DNA from: Verrucomicrobiota bacterium
Lineage (GTDB): Bacteria > Verrucomicrobiota > Verrucomicrobiia > Limisphaerales > PALSA-1396
NCBI GenBank assembly: GCA_016200005.1
Contig: JACQFP010000016.1
Location: forward strand, 33,837 to 97,836
Length of the DNA stretch: 64,000 nt
Reading direction: 5' to 3'
The notes below the pieces were generated by a model, which was not told the DNA's origin, searched no databases, and saw only the letters and a list, made by a program, of their open reading frames with translations. Made by a program: the position numbers and the translations under genes. Shown here piece by piece: positions 31,157 through 40,113 of this stretch (position 1 is its first letter; each line of letters begins with the position of its first letter).

Positions 31157-31861
31157 ATGACCATGGACAAAGTCCTGCCACCGCTCACACCCGGCACGCT
31201 CTACCTCGTCGCCACGCCCATTGGAAATCTCGAAGACATCACGCTGCGCGCGTTGCGGACGTTGAAGGAGTGCGACGTCGTCGCGGCCGAGGACACGCGG
31301 CGCACCGGACAACTGCTGAAGCATTACGGCATTTCCAAACCGCTGCTCAGCTACTTTCAGTTCAACGAAGCCCGGCGCAGCGAAGAAATCATCGCTCGCT
31401 TGCAGCGCGGCGAGAAGGTGGCGCTGGTGACCGATGCGGGCAGTCCGGGCATCAGCGATCCCGGCGAACGGGTCGTGCGCGCGGCGCGGGCGGCGGGTCT
31501 GCGGGTCGAGGCGGTGCCCGGTGCGTGTGCGCTGGTGGCGGCATTGACGGCCAGCGGCCTGCCGACGGATGAATTTCATTTCATCGGTTTTCTCCCGCAC
31601 AAATCCGGTCAACGCCGCAAGCAACTGGAAGCGTTGAAATCGTTTGCGGGAACGCTGGTGCTCTACGAATCGCCTTACCGGATTGAAAAGCTGTTGGGTG
31701 AACTGGCGGGAATCTTTCCGGAGCGAACGGTAGTTTTGGCGCGTGAGTTGACCAAGAAGTTTGAGGAATTCTTGCGCGGCACTCCGCCGGAGCTGTTGGC
31801 CATCGTCAAAAAGCGCTCGCTCAAAGGCGAGTTTGTGGTACTCGTCGCGCCCACGTCATGA
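31157..31861 (+). CDS. rsmI: 16S rRNA (cytidine(1402)-2'-O)-methyltransferase
   Basis: 234 residues from ATG 31157; ATG 31163 is also possible. The SAM-binding tetrapyrrole-methylase fold shows LYLVATPIGNLEDITLRAL, AAEDTRRTGQLLKHYGI, ALVTDAGSPGISDPGERVV and FHFIGFLPHKSGQRRKQL. It modifies C1402 in the decoding centre of 16S rRNA together with RsmH. It ends shortly after EFVVLVAPTS, slightly shorter than the E. coli protein because the C-terminal domain is abbreviated, as in many bacteria. Confidence 0.95.
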   Translation: MTMDKVLPPLTPGTLYLVATPIGNLEDITLRALRTLKECDVVAAEDTRRTGQLLKHYGISKPLLSYFQFNEARRSEEIIARLQRGEKVALVTDAGSPGISDPGERVVRAARAAGLRVEAVPGACALVAALTASGLPTDEFHFIGFLPHKSGQRRKQLEALKSFAGTLVLYESPYRIEKLLGELAGIFPERTVVLARELTKKFEEFLRGTPPELLAIVKKRSLKGEFVVLVAPTS

Positions 31862-31899
31862 TCCACGACTGACGCCGTCGTCCCAGCCGAATCAGAAGA

Positions 31900-32136
31900 T
31901 TACTTTGCTTTGGCGGCCCGGACTTTCGCCCAACGCGCCTTGGCCGCCAAAGAGATCCGCTTGCGTGCAGCCGGGCTCATTTTCCGCCTCTTGCGAGCCG
32001 GGTTGGTACCCGGTCCGCGCAGCCCCGCTGTGGTGATGCTCGCGAGCTTTGCTTCAAGACGCTCGATTTCTGTCTTCAAGGCGAGAATGCGTTTCAACTT
32101 CGCCGCGGGCAGACTGAGTAATTCGTTCATGTTCAT
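31900..32136 (-). CDS. Small basic protein of unknown function
   Basis: 78 residues (MNMNELLSLPAAKLKRILAL). The N-terminal half is an amphipathic helix that could form a coiled coil (KLKRILALKTEIERLEAKL); the C-terminal half is lysine/arginine/alanine-rich (KRRKMSPAARKRISLAAKAR), ending in RAAKAK. Such tails can bind nucleic acid, and the KMSPAARKRI pattern recalls small proteins annotated as DNA-binding in Verrucomicrobia. AGGAT lies 11 bp upstream of the ATG. The size and basic character resemble histone-like proteins, but no recognised domain is present. Confidence 0.6.
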   Translation of the reverse strand: MNMNELLSLPAAKLKRILALKTEIERLEAKLASITTAGLRGPGTNPARKRRKMSPAARKRISLAAKARWAKVRAAKAK

Positions 32137-32247
32137 AGAGCAGGTATCCTAAGTAATTGCTTGGAGAATCCAAGCTCGAATTCAGCCCAAGCGATTCCCC
32201 GAGGTGCCATTGCAGTTTTCCGAAGTGAGCGAGGGAGCGGAGCATAC

Positions 32248-33762
32248 TCAAGTCGCGATCAATTCCCCGATCACATGCCCGTGAACGTCTGTGAGTCGGC
32301 GGTCGATGCCGTTGTGGCGGAATGTCAGCTTCGTGTGGTCGATCCCGAGCAGATGCAAAATCGTGGCGTGAACGTCGTAGCAATAGGTCGGGTTCACGAC
32401 GGCCTTGTAAGACCATTCGTCACTTTCGCCGTAGCTCACGCCGCCTTTCACGCCGCCGCCGGCCAGCCAGTTGGTGAACGTAAATGGATTGTGGTCGCGC
32501 CCTTTCGCGCCCTGGCTGCACGGCATCCGGCCGAACTCCGTCGTCCACAGCACGATGGTGTCGTCGAGCAGGCCGCGCGCTTTGAGGTCTTTGATGAGAG
32601 CGCCGGTCGGTTTGTCCATGCTGGTGGCCATGTCGAGATGGTCGCGGGCCAGGTCTTCGTGGCTGTCCCAGTTGCGGCGGGGAAAACCGTTGTCCGCGCC
32701 GCTCCAAAGTTGCACAAAGCGAACGCCGCGTTCGAGCAGCCGTCGGGCGATCAGACAACTCCGTCCAAAGTCTCCGGTGATTTGTTCATCGAGACCGTAA
32801 AGTTTTTTCGTGGCGTCGGACTCGCCGGACAGGTCCATCACCTCCGGCGCGCTGAGTTGCAGCTTCGCGGCGAGTTCGAAGGAAGCGATGCGGGCGTCGA
32901 GCCGCGAATCACCGTCGCGAGTCGCGAGATGTTGCTGATTCAATTTTTGCAGCAACGCCAGTCCTTCCTTCTCGCTTTCCGGCGTGATGAATTTGGCCGA
33001 GTCCGGCGGGAACAGATCAAAAATCGGATTGGGTTTGCCGACGCGGATCATCGTGCCTTGATGCGCGGCGGGCAGAAAACCAGAACTCCAGTTGGCCGGG
33101 CCGCCCGGCGCAAAGCCGCGCGGATCGGGCAACACAACGAACGTCGGCAGGTTGTTGTTCAGGCTGCCGAGGCCGTAGGAAATCCACGCGCCCATGTGCG
33201 GAAAACCGGGCAGCACGAAGCCGGTGTTCTGCATGTAGGTTGCCGGGCCGTGGACGTTTGACTTGCTGATCATGGAATGGATGAACGCGATGTCGTCGGC
33301 ACACGAGCCGATGTGCGGCACGAGGTCATTGATCCATTTGCCGGACTGACCGTACTGCTTCCAGCCCCACGGACTTTTCATGCAATTGCCCGGATCGCTT
33401 TGAAACAGTTCCACTTTTTCGCCCGGATCAAATTTCTCCCCGTGGCGTTTGATCAGCGCCGGCTTGTAGTCAAACGTGTCGCACTGGCTGGCGGCACCGG
33501 ACATGAAAAGCTGCACGACGCGCTTGGCCTTGGCGGGATGGTGCAGGCCCTTCAACACACCGGTCGTAGTCGCGCTCGTGAGAGCACGGGAAGAATCGGG
33601 TTCCGCAGCCAACAATCCTTCCGTCGCCAGCAGATGCGTGAGCGCGATCCCTCCCAACCCGCCGCCGAACCGCCAGAGAAACTCGCGGCGGTCGATGAGA
33701 CTCGCGTCCTCTGCGCCCAATGACATAGGATTCTCTTTTGAGTCACAAATGTGACGGTTCAT
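32248..33762 (-). CDS. DUF1501 family exported protein
   Basis: 504 residues from ATG 33762, preceded by AGGAGA; ATG 33726 is an internal alternative. A twin-arginine-type signal (DRREFLWRFGGGLGGIALTH) is followed by a DUF1501/sulfatase-like alkaline-phosphatase fold: LFMSGAASQCDTFDYKP, MISKSNVHGPATYMQNTGFV, WDSHEDLARDHLDMATSMDK, VLWTTEFGRMPCSQGAKGRD and KGRDHNPFTF. Metal ligands of that superfamily are visible, but the enzyme activity is unknown. These proteins are paired with cytochrome-c/DUF1549/DUF1553 proteins, and here that partner lies directly upstream on the same strand. Confidence 0.88.
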   Translation of the reverse strand: MNRHICDSKENPMSLGAEDASLIDRREFLWRFGGGLGGIALTHLLATEGLLAAEPDSSRALTSATTTGVLKGLHHPAKAKRVVQLFMSGAASQCDTFDYKPALIKRHGEKFDPGEKVELFQSDPGNCMKSPWGWKQYGQSGKWINDLVPHIGSCADDIAFIHSMISKSNVHGPATYMQNTGFVLPGFPHMGAWISYGLGSLNNNLPTFVVLPDPRGFAPGGPANWSSGFLPAAHQGTMIRVGKPNPIFDLFPPDSAKFITPESEKEGLALLQKLNQQHLATRDGDSRLDARIASFELAAKLQLSAPEVMDLSGESDATKKLYGLDEQITGDFGRSCLIARRLLERGVRFVQLWSGADNGFPRRNWDSHEDLARDHLDMATSMDKPTGALIKDLKARGLLDDTIVLWTTEFGRMPCSQGAKGRDHNPFTFTNWLAGGGVKGGVSYGESDEWSYKAVVNPTYCYDVHATILHLLGIDHTKLTFRHNGIDRRLTDVHGHVIGELIAT

Positions 33763-33814
33763 AACCGGGTCGTCTCCTGGGCTGAAGTTGGGCAGTTGAA
33801 CGTGCTCGGTCTGT

Positions 33815-33926
33815 CTCTCTCGCTCCGAGAGGAACGAGCGGGGAGAGAGTCGGAGAGAGGGGCCAGCCAGAAAAAAACGCCTCCTCTCCCCGGCCCTCTC
33901 CTGCACTTTACGGAGGAGAGGGAGAA
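33815..33926. repeat. CT/GA-rich hairpin cluster
   Basis: In the 362-bp gap between the PSD1-type gene and the DUF1501 gene. CTCTCTCGCTC (33815-33825) pairs with GAGCGGGGAGAG (33836-33847) with one mismatch, and CCCTCTCC (33894-33901) with GGAGAGGG (33915-33922). Same class of sequence as 37216-37363. The rest of the gap holds no gene. Confidence 0.6.
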
Positions 33927-34124
33927 GAACCTGCTCGCGGCCGGTTGACGGACACAAATCGGGAACATGAACTTGCGATCGTCAAAACTTTCGGTGGATC
34001 TTGTAGCCGTGGACGTCAGTCCGCGCATTTCCAGTTTGGGAGAAGTCGGCGCCGACTCACGTCGGCGGCTACTATTTGAGGAAAGCGCTGGGGTGACAGG
34101 ATGCTTGGTTCTCATAGAAATGGT

Positions 34125-37100
34125 TCAATCCACAAACAAGAATTCATTGCTGTTGAAAATTACGCGGCAAAGGTTGGGCAACCCAAATTTCTTCGCGTAA
34201 GCGATCAGGAGTTTTGATTCGTCAGGCCGCGGCGACCGGTTCAACGCCAGTTGATAAGCCGCTTCGATCTGCTTCGACGGGTCAGGACTCATGCTGTTGA
34301 TGCGTTCGGCGAAATGCTCGCATTGCTTGAGCACGAACGGATCGTTCAGCAGCGCGAGCGCCTGGAGCGCGGTGATGGTCGTGTTGCGTTTGGCCGTGAG
34401 CAATGAAGGATCAGCGCTGTCCAGGCAATCCATGAACGGATCGGGCACGCTGCGCACGATGAACCGATAAATGCTGCGTCGGTAGCTTCCGGCACTGTCC
34501 ACGTCAAAGCGCCCGTAGTCATAGACCGGGGAGTGGTCGTCCTTGAAATAGAACTGTTGAACGGACGGCCCACCCATCGTCGGATCGAGCTTGCCATTGA
34601 CAAACAGAATGGAGTCGCGCACCTCCTCGGCGTCGAGGCGTTGACGGTTCATGCGCCAGAGGAAACGGTTGTCGCCATCAAGGTGCGCGGATTGCGGATT
34701 GTTCGAGGACGACTGGCGGTAGGTCGAGCTGGTGACGAGGAGTTTGTGGAGTTGTTTCAGCGATTCGCCGTTGTCGAGAAACCAGCAGGCCAGCCAGTCC
34801 AGCAATTCGGGATGCGTCGGCAACGCGCCCATGTGACCAAAGTCGTTCGGCGTATCAATGAGGCCACGCCCGAAATGATATTGCCAGACGCGGTTGACGA
34901 TGGAGCGGCGCGTCAGAAGATTCTTCGGGTCGGTGATCCATTTCGCCAACGCCGCGCGCCGGCTGCCTTCGTCGTCGGGATCAGCGATGTCCAAGTGGCT
35001 GTCCAGGCCGGGCAGACAGCTCAGCGCACCCGGCGACATCAATTTGCCGGGGCGCTTGACGTCGCCGCGCGAAAGCAGATTCACCGGTCGCGGATTTCCG
35101 GCGGGATGAAAACTGCCTTCAGCGGAGAAATCATTGGCGGCGGCATAAACGATTTTCGGTGTTGGCAAAGCGGCGAGTTGACTCTTCACTTCCGTCAACC
35201 GGTCATTCGTTTCGCGAAGCTGGTTCCTCGTTGGCTCGTCCAGCAATGATTCGACCAAGGCTTTTCGCTGCTCCTCAGATTGCTTCACGGCGTCCTCGGC
35301 TTCCTGCCGTCTGGCCTTTTGATCTTCGGATTCATTGACTTCGCCGAGCCGGTTGCGACTGTTGCAATCGTCCACCAGATACGCCTTGGCCCAGCGTCCG
35401 CTTTCAATGGAATCGAGCGCGGTCACGTTCGCGCCCAGCGCGACGTTCGTGCCGCCGGAAAAAATCTGAAGCTCGCTCAACGCGAAAACATAATCCTTCG
35501 TCCGCTCCCAAAGTTTGGTGGCCGTCACACGGACGAACCGCGCGGTGCGATTGGTCGCGGAAATGACGACCGGCTTGGCCAACGGATTCGTGAAGTCAGC
35601 AGCAGTGTGATCTTCAAGCGTGGTTCGCTTGCTGAAGTTCGCTTCGTCCGAAATGTCCAACCGGAAGCGCACGGGAAAACCGAAGCCGGGCGTGTCCGCA
35701 AAATCCGTGGGCCGCGCCGGGTGCAGGCGGACCTCGTCGAGCGGCAGGCTTTTCCCCAGATCAACCTGCACCCACTTCTCAACGTCGGGCGAGGATTCGA
35801 TGCCGCTGTGATAGCCGTTGCTGTGGCTGGTCTTGGTGGGTTTGGGCAGTGCAGCGAGTTTGTCCTTTTGTTCCTTGAGCCGCGCATCAAGTTTTTCAAG
35901 TTCCGGGCTGGTGAGCTTGGCCACCGCTTCGTTCAACGATTTCAGTTTTGCTTCGAGCGATTTCTTTTCCGCGTTCAACGTTTTCCGTTTCGCATAAATC
36001 TCTTTGTCCATGTCGAACTGGCGGTTGGCGCGATCGACTCCGGCGAACACCGCCTGCAAACTGTAATAATCCTCCTGCCTGATGGGATCGAACTTGTGGT
36101 CGTGACATCGCGCGCAATGCACGGTGAGGCTTTGAAATGTGGACATCGTCGTCATCACCATGTCGTCGCGGTCGTTGTAACGCGCGATTAAACCATCAGT
36201 CTTGGTGATCGGCAGTTCGACGTGACCGACAAAATCCCACGGGCCGGCGGAGATGAAACCGAGCGCCGGAATTTTCTCCGGATGATTGGGGAACAACACA
36301 TCGCCCGCCAGTTGTTCCTGGACGAATCGCGAGTACGGCGTGTCGTCGTTGAAGGATTGGATGACATAATCGCGATACGGCCAGGCGTTGAGGCGCGGCT
36401 TGTCCTTGTCGTAGCCGTGCGATTCGCCGTAGTGAACGACATCGAGCCAGTGGCGTCCCCAACGTTCGCCGTAACGCGCTGAAGCTAGCAGGCGATCCAC
36501 CAGCCGTTCGTAACCATCCGACCGGCGGTCAGCGATGAATGCGGCGACTTCCTCTGGCGTCGGCGGTAATCCGGTCAGATCAAAACTGAGGCGGCGAATC
36601 AGAGTCCGACGATCTGCTTCAGGCGACGGCTTCAACTTTTCTTTTTCAAGCCGGGCGAGCACGAAGAAGTCGATGGGATTGCGCGCCCATCTCTTGTTTT
36701 GGACTTTTGGAATGGCCGGACGGCTGGCAGGTTGAAAGACCCAGTAATCGCTTTTTGATTTGACCGTTTTCGCGTCGATGCCCTCGGGCCACTTGGCGCC
36801 TTGATCGATCCACGCCCGCAGCAAACCGATTTGTTCCGCCGTCAGCCGCTCGCCTTTCTGCGGCATCTGCATGTCTTCGACTAGCCCGGCGACAAAATGA
36901 ATCAAAGGACTTTCGGCGCTTTTGCCGAACACGATGTCCTGTCCATGTTCGCCGCCTTTCAATGCGGCGGCTTTGACATCGAGGCGAAATTCGGACTTTT
37001 GTTTTTCCGGGCCGTGGCACTTGTAGCAACTGGCTTCGAAGATGGGGCGGATGTCTTTGACGAAATCAACGGCCTTGCTGGAAGGCGGCGGCAGTTTGGA

Positions 37101-37160
37101 TGCGTCGCCGAGTGTCGGAGCGGCTGACCGCAAATTGGATGCGCCAGCTAAAATCAGCAT
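34125..37160 (-). CDS. Planctomycete-type cytochrome c / DUF1549 / DUF1553 protein (PSD1 and F5/8C domains)
   Basis: 1011 residues from ATG 37160, which follows a signal-like MLILAGASNLRSA; the frame is open upstream through a repeat, so the start is inferred. Order of domains: cytochrome-c-like heme site CYKCHG (about residue 45), DUF1549 (RNPIDFFVLARLEKEKL, RRLSFDLTGLPPTPEEVAAF, YGERWGRHWLDVVHYGES), a discoidin-like insert (KWVQVDLGKSLPLDEVRLHP to YVFALSELQIFSGG), then DUF1553 (NPKNLLTRRSIVNRVWQYHF, HPELLDWLACWFLDNG, LLNDPFVLKQCEHFAERI). A second heme-like CARCHDHKFDP site is present. It is thought to act in the periplasm; substrate unknown. It precedes DUF1501. Confidence 0.9.
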   Translation of the reverse strand: MLILAGASNLRSAAPTLGDASKLPPPSSKAVDFVKDIRPIFEASCYKCHGPEKQKSEFRLDVKAAALKGGEHGQDIVFGKSAESPLIHFVAGLVEDMQMPQKGERLTAEQIGLLRAWIDQGAKWPEGIDAKTVKSKSDYWVFQPASRPAIPKVQNKRWARNPIDFFVLARLEKEKLKPSPEADRRTLIRRLSFDLTGLPPTPEEVAAFIADRRSDGYERLVDRLLASARYGERWGRHWLDVVHYGESHGYDKDKPRLNAWPYRDYVIQSFNDDTPYSRFVQEQLAGDVLFPNHPEKIPALGFISAGPWDFVGHVELPITKTDGLIARYNDRDDMVMTTMSTFQSLTVHCARCHDHKFDPIRQEDYYSLQAVFAGVDRANRQFDMDKEIYAKRKTLNAEKKSLEAKLKSLNEAVAKLTSPELEKLDARLKEQKDKLAALPKPTKTSHSNGYHSGIESSPDVEKWVQVDLGKSLPLDEVRLHPARPTDFADTPGFGFPVRFRLDISDEANFSKRTTLEDHTAADFTNPLAKPVVISATNRTARFVRVTATKLWERTKDYVFALSELQIFSGGTNVALGANVTALDSIESGRWAKAYLVDDCNSRNRLGEVNESEDQKARRQEAEDAVKQSEEQRKALVESLLDEPTRNQLRETNDRLTEVKSQLAALPTPKIVYAAANDFSAEGSFHPAGNPRPVNLLSRGDVKRPGKLMSPGALSCLPGLDSHLDIADPDDEGSRRAALAKWITDPKNLLTRRSIVNRVWQYHFGRGLIDTPNDFGHMGALPTHPELLDWLACWFLDNGESLKQLHKLLVTSSTYRQSSSNNPQSAHLDGDNRFLWRMNRQRLDAEEVRDSILFVNGKLDPTMGGPSVQQFYFKDDHSPVYDYGRFDVDSAGSYRRSIYRFIVRSVPDPFMDCLDSADPSLLTAKRNTTITALQALALLNDPFVLKQCEHFAERINSMSPDPSKQIEAAYQLALNRSPRPDESKLLIAYAKKFGLPNLCRVIFNSNEFLFVD

Positions 37161-37215
37161 CAGGATGAACACTCTCCCTGGCAACCATCGACCATTGGTT
37201 AGAGACAAACGCTCG

Positions 37216-37363
37216 CCCTCACCCCGGCCCTCTCCCCCAGGAGAGGGAGTTCCTGCTGGATCGCGTTTGAACCATGCCGAGCGGTGATTGCAGCAAGCCG
37301 CCAAGATGGACTGAAAACAGACAAAGTTTCCCCCTCTCCTGGGGGAGAGGGTTGGGGTGAGGG
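37216..37363. repeat. 32-bp inverted repeats flanking about 84 bp
   Basis: Left arm 37216-37247 (begins CCCTCACCCC, ends GAGAGGG) and right arm 37332-37363 (begins CCCTCTCC, ends GGGTGAGGG) are complementary in about 30 of 32 positions. The 84 bp between carry no gene. The element sits directly upstream of the cytochrome/DUF1549 gene, whose open frame runs through it. Confidence 0.9.
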
Positions 37364-37488
37364 CGGACTCAGTCTCTGACTTCATACCCTTAATTCTATT
37401 GCGGTGATCCTCGAGACAGGCGACAGCGTCGTCGCACTTGATTAATCACGCCGCCGGAATACATACGCGGTTTCAACGCAAATTTGAT

Positions 37489-38868
37489 CTACACGAACTT
37501 GCCGGGATTCAGGATACCGTGCGGATCAAGGGCCATCTTAACGACTCGATGCAACGAGCGCAACTCCGGCGAAGCCGCGAGCGGCCACCACGGTTTCTTG
37601 GCCAGGCCGATGCCGTGTTCGCCGGTGATGACGCCGTTCCAAGCGAGCACCTGTCGGAACAAATCATCCAGCGCGGCGTCGGAACGCGACCGCGCACCCG
37701 GCTGCGTTAGATCCACCATGACGTTGACGTGAATGTTGCCGTCGCCGGCGTGACCGAAACACGCGACCGGCAGTTTGTGCTTCTTCTGCAACCGGGCGGT
37801 GAAGTGAAAGAGGTCTTCCAAGCGACCGCGCGGCACCACGATGTCCTCGTTCAATTTGGTCAGGCCGGTGTCGCGCAGGGCGTAGGAAAATTCGCGGCGC
37901 AACTGCCAGAGGTTTTCGCACGCTTTATTCCCGAACCCGCGTTGAACGAAGCGCGGTCGTTGACGGCGGACGATCTTCTCCAATTCCCGGATTTCGGTTC
38001 GCACGGAATTTTCCTGGCCGTCGAGTTCCACGATCAAGTGCGCCTGGCACCCGTCGAGTCGTCGGCTGCCGGTGCGCTGGCGGGCCGCCGCCAGCGTGAA
38101 TTCATCGGCAATCTCCAGCGCGCAGGGCAGAAGCCCGGCGCGGAAAATGGCGCGGATGGTTTTCGCGGCATCTTTCATGGCGCCAAATCCAATCGCCAGA
38201 CAGGCGCGGAACGGCGGGCGCGGCAGCAGTTTCAACGTGGCCTCCGTCACCACACCGAGCAATCCTTCCGAACCGACGAACAAGCGATGTAGTTCGAAGC
38301 CGGTCTTGTTTTTATGCGTCCGGCTGCCGAGCCTGACCGCCGAGCCGTCGGCCAGCACCACTTCCAGTCCAAGCACGTAATCGCGCGTGACGCCGTACTT
38401 CAAACAGCGCGGCCCGCCGGCATTGGTGGCAATGTTCCCGCCCAGCGTGCAATCGGCGCGGCTGGCCGGGTCGGGTGGATAAAACAGTCCAATCTTCTCA
38501 ACTTCCTCCTGCAAATCCTGAGTGATGACGCCGGGCTGGACGACGGCGACGAAATCGTCCGCGTGAATTTCCTTGAGGCGATTCATGCGGGCCAGCGACA
38601 GCGCGATGCCACCGCGCGTCGGCACGCAGCCGCCGACGTAACCGAAACCGGCGCCGCGCGCGGTCACGGGAATTCTGTGTTCATTGGCAAAACGAAGCAG
38701 CGTGGCTACGGACTTTGTGCTGCGTGGGATTGCGACAGCGTCAGGGTCTTGCGAGGCGAACCATTTGTCGCCGGCATATTGCCTGCAGGCGCATTGGTCG
38801 AGACGAATTTCGCCAGCGGGCAGAAGTTTTTGCAGCCGGGAGAGCGCTTTAAGCCGGGAAGATTTCAT
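37489..38868 (-). CDS. FAD-linked oxidase (GlcD-type)
   Basis: 459 residues. The FAD-binding PCMH domain has PVTARGAGFGYVGGCVPTRG and CTLGGNIATNAGGPRCLKYG, and the C-terminal FAD_oxidase_C domain ends in FGHAGDGNIHVNVMVD and GEHGIGLAKKP, the GlcD/D-lactate dehydrogenase pattern. It probably oxidises a 2-hydroxy acid such as glycolate or D-lactate. No GlcE/GlcF partners adjoin. The ATG overlaps the stop of the upstream DUF2007 gene (ATGA), so the genes are translationally coupled. Confidence 0.9.
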   Translation of the reverse strand: MKSSRLKALSRLQKLLPAGEIRLDQCACRQYAGDKWFASQDPDAVAIPRSTKSVATLLRFANEHRIPVTARGAGFGYVGGCVPTRGGIALSLARMNRLKEIHADDFVAVVQPGVITQDLQEEVEKIGLFYPPDPASRADCTLGGNIATNAGGPRCLKYGVTRDYVLGLEVVLADGSAVRLGSRTHKNKTGFELHRLFVGSEGLLGVVTEATLKLLPRPPFRACLAIGFGAMKDAAKTIRAIFRAGLLPCALEIADEFTLAAARQRTGSRRLDGCQAHLIVELDGQENSVRTEIRELEKIVRRQRPRFVQRGFGNKACENLWQLRREFSYALRDTGLTKLNEDIVVPRGRLEDLFHFTARLQKKHKLPVACFGHAGDGNIHVNVMVDLTQPGARSRSDAALDDLFRQVLAWNGVITGEHGIGLAKKPWWPLAASPELRSLHRVVKMALDPHGILNPGKFV

Positions 38869-39089
38869 GCCGGAGGCGCATCGTCCGCAGCGAGAAACGC
38901 CTTGGCCTCCTCGGCCTCCTCGCTTGGAACTTGAACGCGGATGCCGCCGATGGCCATCGCGTAGCCATCCATGCTCAACGCGGCGAGTTCATCCGCTACG
39001 ATCGCTTGGAAGCCCGCGGCATCGAGCCGGGCGCGGACCAGTTGCGCATCGGCCGGATTGAACGCTTTGAAAATGGTTACGAGTGACAT
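38865..39089 (-). CDS. DUF2007-type small protein
   Basis: 74 residues from ATG 39089 (MSLVTIFKAFNPADAQLVRA). The ferredoxin-like alpha-beta pattern LVRARLDAAGFQAIVADELA and GIRVQVPSEEAEEAKAFL is typical of DUF2007 / putative signal-transducing small proteins. Its stop overlaps the next gene (ATGA), and it starts 13 bp after the PIN-TRAM gene's stop. Function unknown. Confidence 0.85.
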   Translation of the reverse strand: MSLVTIFKAFNPADAQLVRARLDAAGFQAIVADELAALSMDGYAMAIGGIRVQVPSEEAEEAKAFLAADDAPPA

Positions 39090-39102
39090 TGAAAACTCCA
39101 GT

Positions 39103-40110
39103 TCAAGTGGCGAGCGGTGTCTTGAGGTCGGCGAACACGATGACACCGGCGCCAGTCTGCAACAAACTTTGCACCTGCACCTGCACCTGCTGGCCGATGA
39201 GGTTTTGCGCCTGATTGACGACGACCATCGTGCCGTCGCTGAGGTAACCGACGCCCTGACCTTTGTCTTTGCCTTCGCGCACAATGCGCAGCGAGAGCAT
39301 TTCGCCGGGCAGCAGCACCGACTTGAGTGCTTTGGACAACTCGTGCAGGTTGACGTAGTTGACCGACTGCAACTCAGCAACTTTGCCGAGGTTGAAATCG
39401 TTGGTGAACAGTTTGGCCTTCAAGTTGCGGGCGAGCCGAACCAGCTTGGCATCGACCTCCGGTTCTTCAGGAAAATCTCCATCGTGAATCTTCACCTCGT
39501 TGTTGGTGTTGCGTTGGATGCGATTGAGCATTTCCAGTCCGCGCCGCCCGCGCGCGCGCCGGATCGGGTCGTCGGAATCCGCGATCTGCTGCAGTTCCCT
39601 CAAAACAAAGCGCGGGACGACGATCAGGCCTTCGAGGAAATTGGCCTCGATCAGGTCGGCGATCCGTCCATCGATGATCACGCTGGTGTCGAGCAGCAAA
39701 AGGTTGTCCGGCTTGTTCTGCGGCGCGAAGCGGACATAGGGAATGATGAGCGAGAAATCCTCCTTGTTGCTGCGCATGGCCAGCACCATGCCAATATAAC
39801 TGAAGCCGAGGAAAGTCCCGAGCCGGATCAGCCAGCGGGATTTCCCCTCCACGTATTCAAACAGGCCGGATCGGTCAATCACCAGCGCGATCACCATGCC
39901 CAGCAGCAATCCGAAAGACGTGGCCGAAAAAGCCCGCAGCGAAAACCCCTTCAACATTTCGTCGATGGCGATGAGCAGCATCCCGAAGCAGAATCCGATG
40001 ATCATGCCGATCAAGCCATTGCCGATCATCTCCGGGCGCACTTGTGTGATGGCAAAGCCACCGACTGTGCACAAAGCCAGAAACAATACGCGAATGGACC
40101 AGAGTGCCAT
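39103..40110 (-). CDS. PIN-TRAM domain membrane protein (YacL-like)
   Basis: 335 residues. About four N-terminal membrane helices (SIRVLFLALCTVGGFAI, GLIGMIIGFCFGMLLIAI, SFGLLLGMVIALVIDRSG, LIRLGTFLGFSYIGMVLAM), then a PIN nuclease-like domain: LLLLDTSVIIDGRIADLIEA, VPRFVLRELQQIADSDDPIR, RRGLEMLNRIQ, and DAKLVRLARNLKAKLFTNDF with the expected acidic residues. The C-terminus is a TRAM-type barrel (LRIVREGKDKGQGVGYLSDG). B. subtilis YacL has the same layout. It probably acts on RNA. It begins 3 bp after the MlaD stop. Confidence 0.9.
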   Translation of the reverse strand: MALWSIRVLFLALCTVGGFAITQVRPEMIGNGLIGMIIGFCFGMLLIAIDEMLKGFSLRAFSATSFGLLLGMVIALVIDRSGLFEYVEGKSRWLIRLGTFLGFSYIGMVLAMRSNKEDFSLIIPYVRFAPQNKPDNLLLLDTSVIIDGRIADLIEANFLEGLIVVPRFVLRELQQIADSDDPIRRARGRRGLEMLNRIQRNTNNEVKIHDGDFPEEPEVDAKLVRLARNLKAKLFTNDFNLGKVAELQSVNYVNLHELSKALKSVLLPGEMLSLRIVREGKDKGQGVGYLSDGTMVVVNQAQNLIGQQVQVQVQSLLQTGAGVIVFADLKTPLAT

Positions 40111-40113
40111 AGG

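Noticed and set aside
37161..37385. N-terminal extension of the cytochrome/DUF1549 protein to 37385
   Set aside because: It is the translated right arm and core of a repeat; a signal-like start lies at 37160.
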